Positions 5,843 to 6,195 of a DNA stretch of 6,195 nucleotides are shown in pieces. Origin of the DNA: a bacterium (GTDB taxonomy: Bacteria > Zixibacteria > MSB-5A5 > GN15 > FEB-12); NCBI GenBank assembly GCA_030619425.1, contig JAUXBJ010000129.1:1-6195 (forward strand), given 5' to 3'. Under the pieces are notes generated by a model. The model was not told the DNA's origin. It searched no databases and was given only the letters and a program-made list of their open reading frames with translations. A program made the translations under genes and the position numbers. Positions within the stretch are counted from its first letter, which is position 1. The number at the start of each line of letters is the position of its first letter.

Positions 5843-5893
5843 TCCGGCTTTCGCCAGCCTGTCGGACGGGGCAGGGGGGGGTCTGCCGCCCAC

Positions 5894-5961
5894 ACCAAAT
5901 GGGTTCGTTTTGCGGAAAAAGGTTTTTTCCTATCTCCCCCCCTGACCAAATGGGTTCGTTT
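5894..5961. repeat. Pair of 17-bp direct repeats ACCAAATGGGTTCGTTT
   Basis: The 17-base word occurs at 5894-5910 and 5945-5961, 51 bases apart. A G8 run (5874-5881) precedes the first copy and a C7 run (5936-5942) precedes the second. On the minus strand each copy translates to NEPIW, which creates spurious ORFs. This is non-coding interspersed repeat sequence. Confidence 0.7.
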
Positions 5962-6147
5962 GGTGCATTTTTCACTTCGGATAATAGATTCGGTGGTGAT
6001 TACGAAACGGGCAAGAGTTGGCGGCGATACAGGAAACGGCGATTTGTTTTTTGCGCTGGTAGCCATGGGCGGGTCCTTTATTGAAGCCTGTGGGACTGCG
6101 ATTTGGGAGGGATTGGTGGTGTTCTTGTGAGTGGACACTTCTTGCAG

Positions 6148-6177
6148 GTCAGGTCTCTCTTCTCTTAGAGACCTGAC
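6148..6177. repeat. 11-bp perfect inverted repeat near the right edge
   Basis: GTCAGGTCTCT (6148-6158) and AGAGACCTGAC (6167-6177) form an 11-bp stem with an eight-base pyrimidine-rich loop. The sequence after it (ACAAAAGTCAGG) has no T-run in the plus direction. The structure may continue past the window edge, so its full extent is unknown. Confidence 0.65.
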
Positions 6178-6195
6178 ACAAAAGTCAGGAGCACA

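Larger units (their letters stand above)
5760..6195. other. Gene-free repeat-rich spacer at the right end
   Basis: I find no gene in this stretch. Several overlapping open frames exist on both strands (for example 5653-6084 and 5828-6130 plus, 5689-6138 minus), but they run through palindromes and direct repeats, have low-complexity products and lack ribosome sites. Between the second 17-bp repeat and the terminal inverted repeat (about 5962-6147) I see nothing I can name. Confidence 0.6.

Noticed and set aside
5914..5930. GGAAAAAGGTTTTTTCC as an intrinsic terminator
   Set aside because: The stem is almost all A-T with a very small loop, and it lies 300 bases past the last gene inside repeats.
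5439..6138. Overlapping open frames in the right-hand spacer on both strands
   Set aside because: They cross palindromes and direct repeats, overlap the 3' end of the LOG gene on the opposite strand, and lack ribosome sites.

Overview
The window is bacterial chromosomal DNA of moderately high GC. It carries four protein genes, one 5S rRNA gene, and two intergenic blocks rich in short palindromic and direct repeats. The genes are core carbohydrate and nucleotide metabolism, with no phage, transposase or CRISPR signal. The long-type alpha-glucan phosphorylase, the group-III-like phosphofructokinase and the dense short intergenic repeats would suit an uncultured lineage of the FCB or Planctomycetes kind. 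That placement is inference and the sequence alone does not fix the taxon.

Layout, left to right. (1) Positions 1-215, minus strand: the 5' end of a PD-(D/E)XK nuclease-like gene that runs off the left edge, with a TTGACA-type promoter at 272-299. (2) Positions 311-472, minus strand: a complete 5S rRNA gene followed by a strong intrinsic terminator. No 23S gene lies next to it, so this 5S looks free-standing. (3) Positions 473-765: a mosaic of short direct and inverted repeats. (4) Positions 766-3330, minus strand: an alpha-glucan (glycogen/maltodextrin) phosphorylase of 854 residues. (5) Positions 3331-3559: a divergent intergenic region holding a 29-codon small ORF with a good Shine-Dalgarno sequence just before the next gene. 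(6) Positions 3560-5615, plus strand: 6-phosphofructokinase followed by a LOG-family (lysine-decarboxylase-like fold) protein, probably one transcript. (7) Positions 5616-6195: no intact gene. It starts with a short ORF whose first 17 codons look like the head of a lost gene and then runs into a series of palindromes and direct repeats.

How the genes fit together: the phosphorylase releases glucose-1-phosphate from storage glucan. After conversion to fructose-6-phosphate by enzymes not in this window, that carbon enters glycolysis at phosphofructokinase. The two genes are divergent and share one upstream region, which would allow coordinated control of glycogen breakdown and glycolysis. The LOG-family protein is probably a nucleotide-cleaving enzyme; its link to the other two is only positional.

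I did not find a convincing new multi-gene system. The points most worth checking are the small ORF ahead of phosphofructokinase, the isolated 5S gene set among repeats, the truncated ORF at 5616 that ends exactly at a repeat boundary, and the substrate-specificity residues of the phosphofructokinase.
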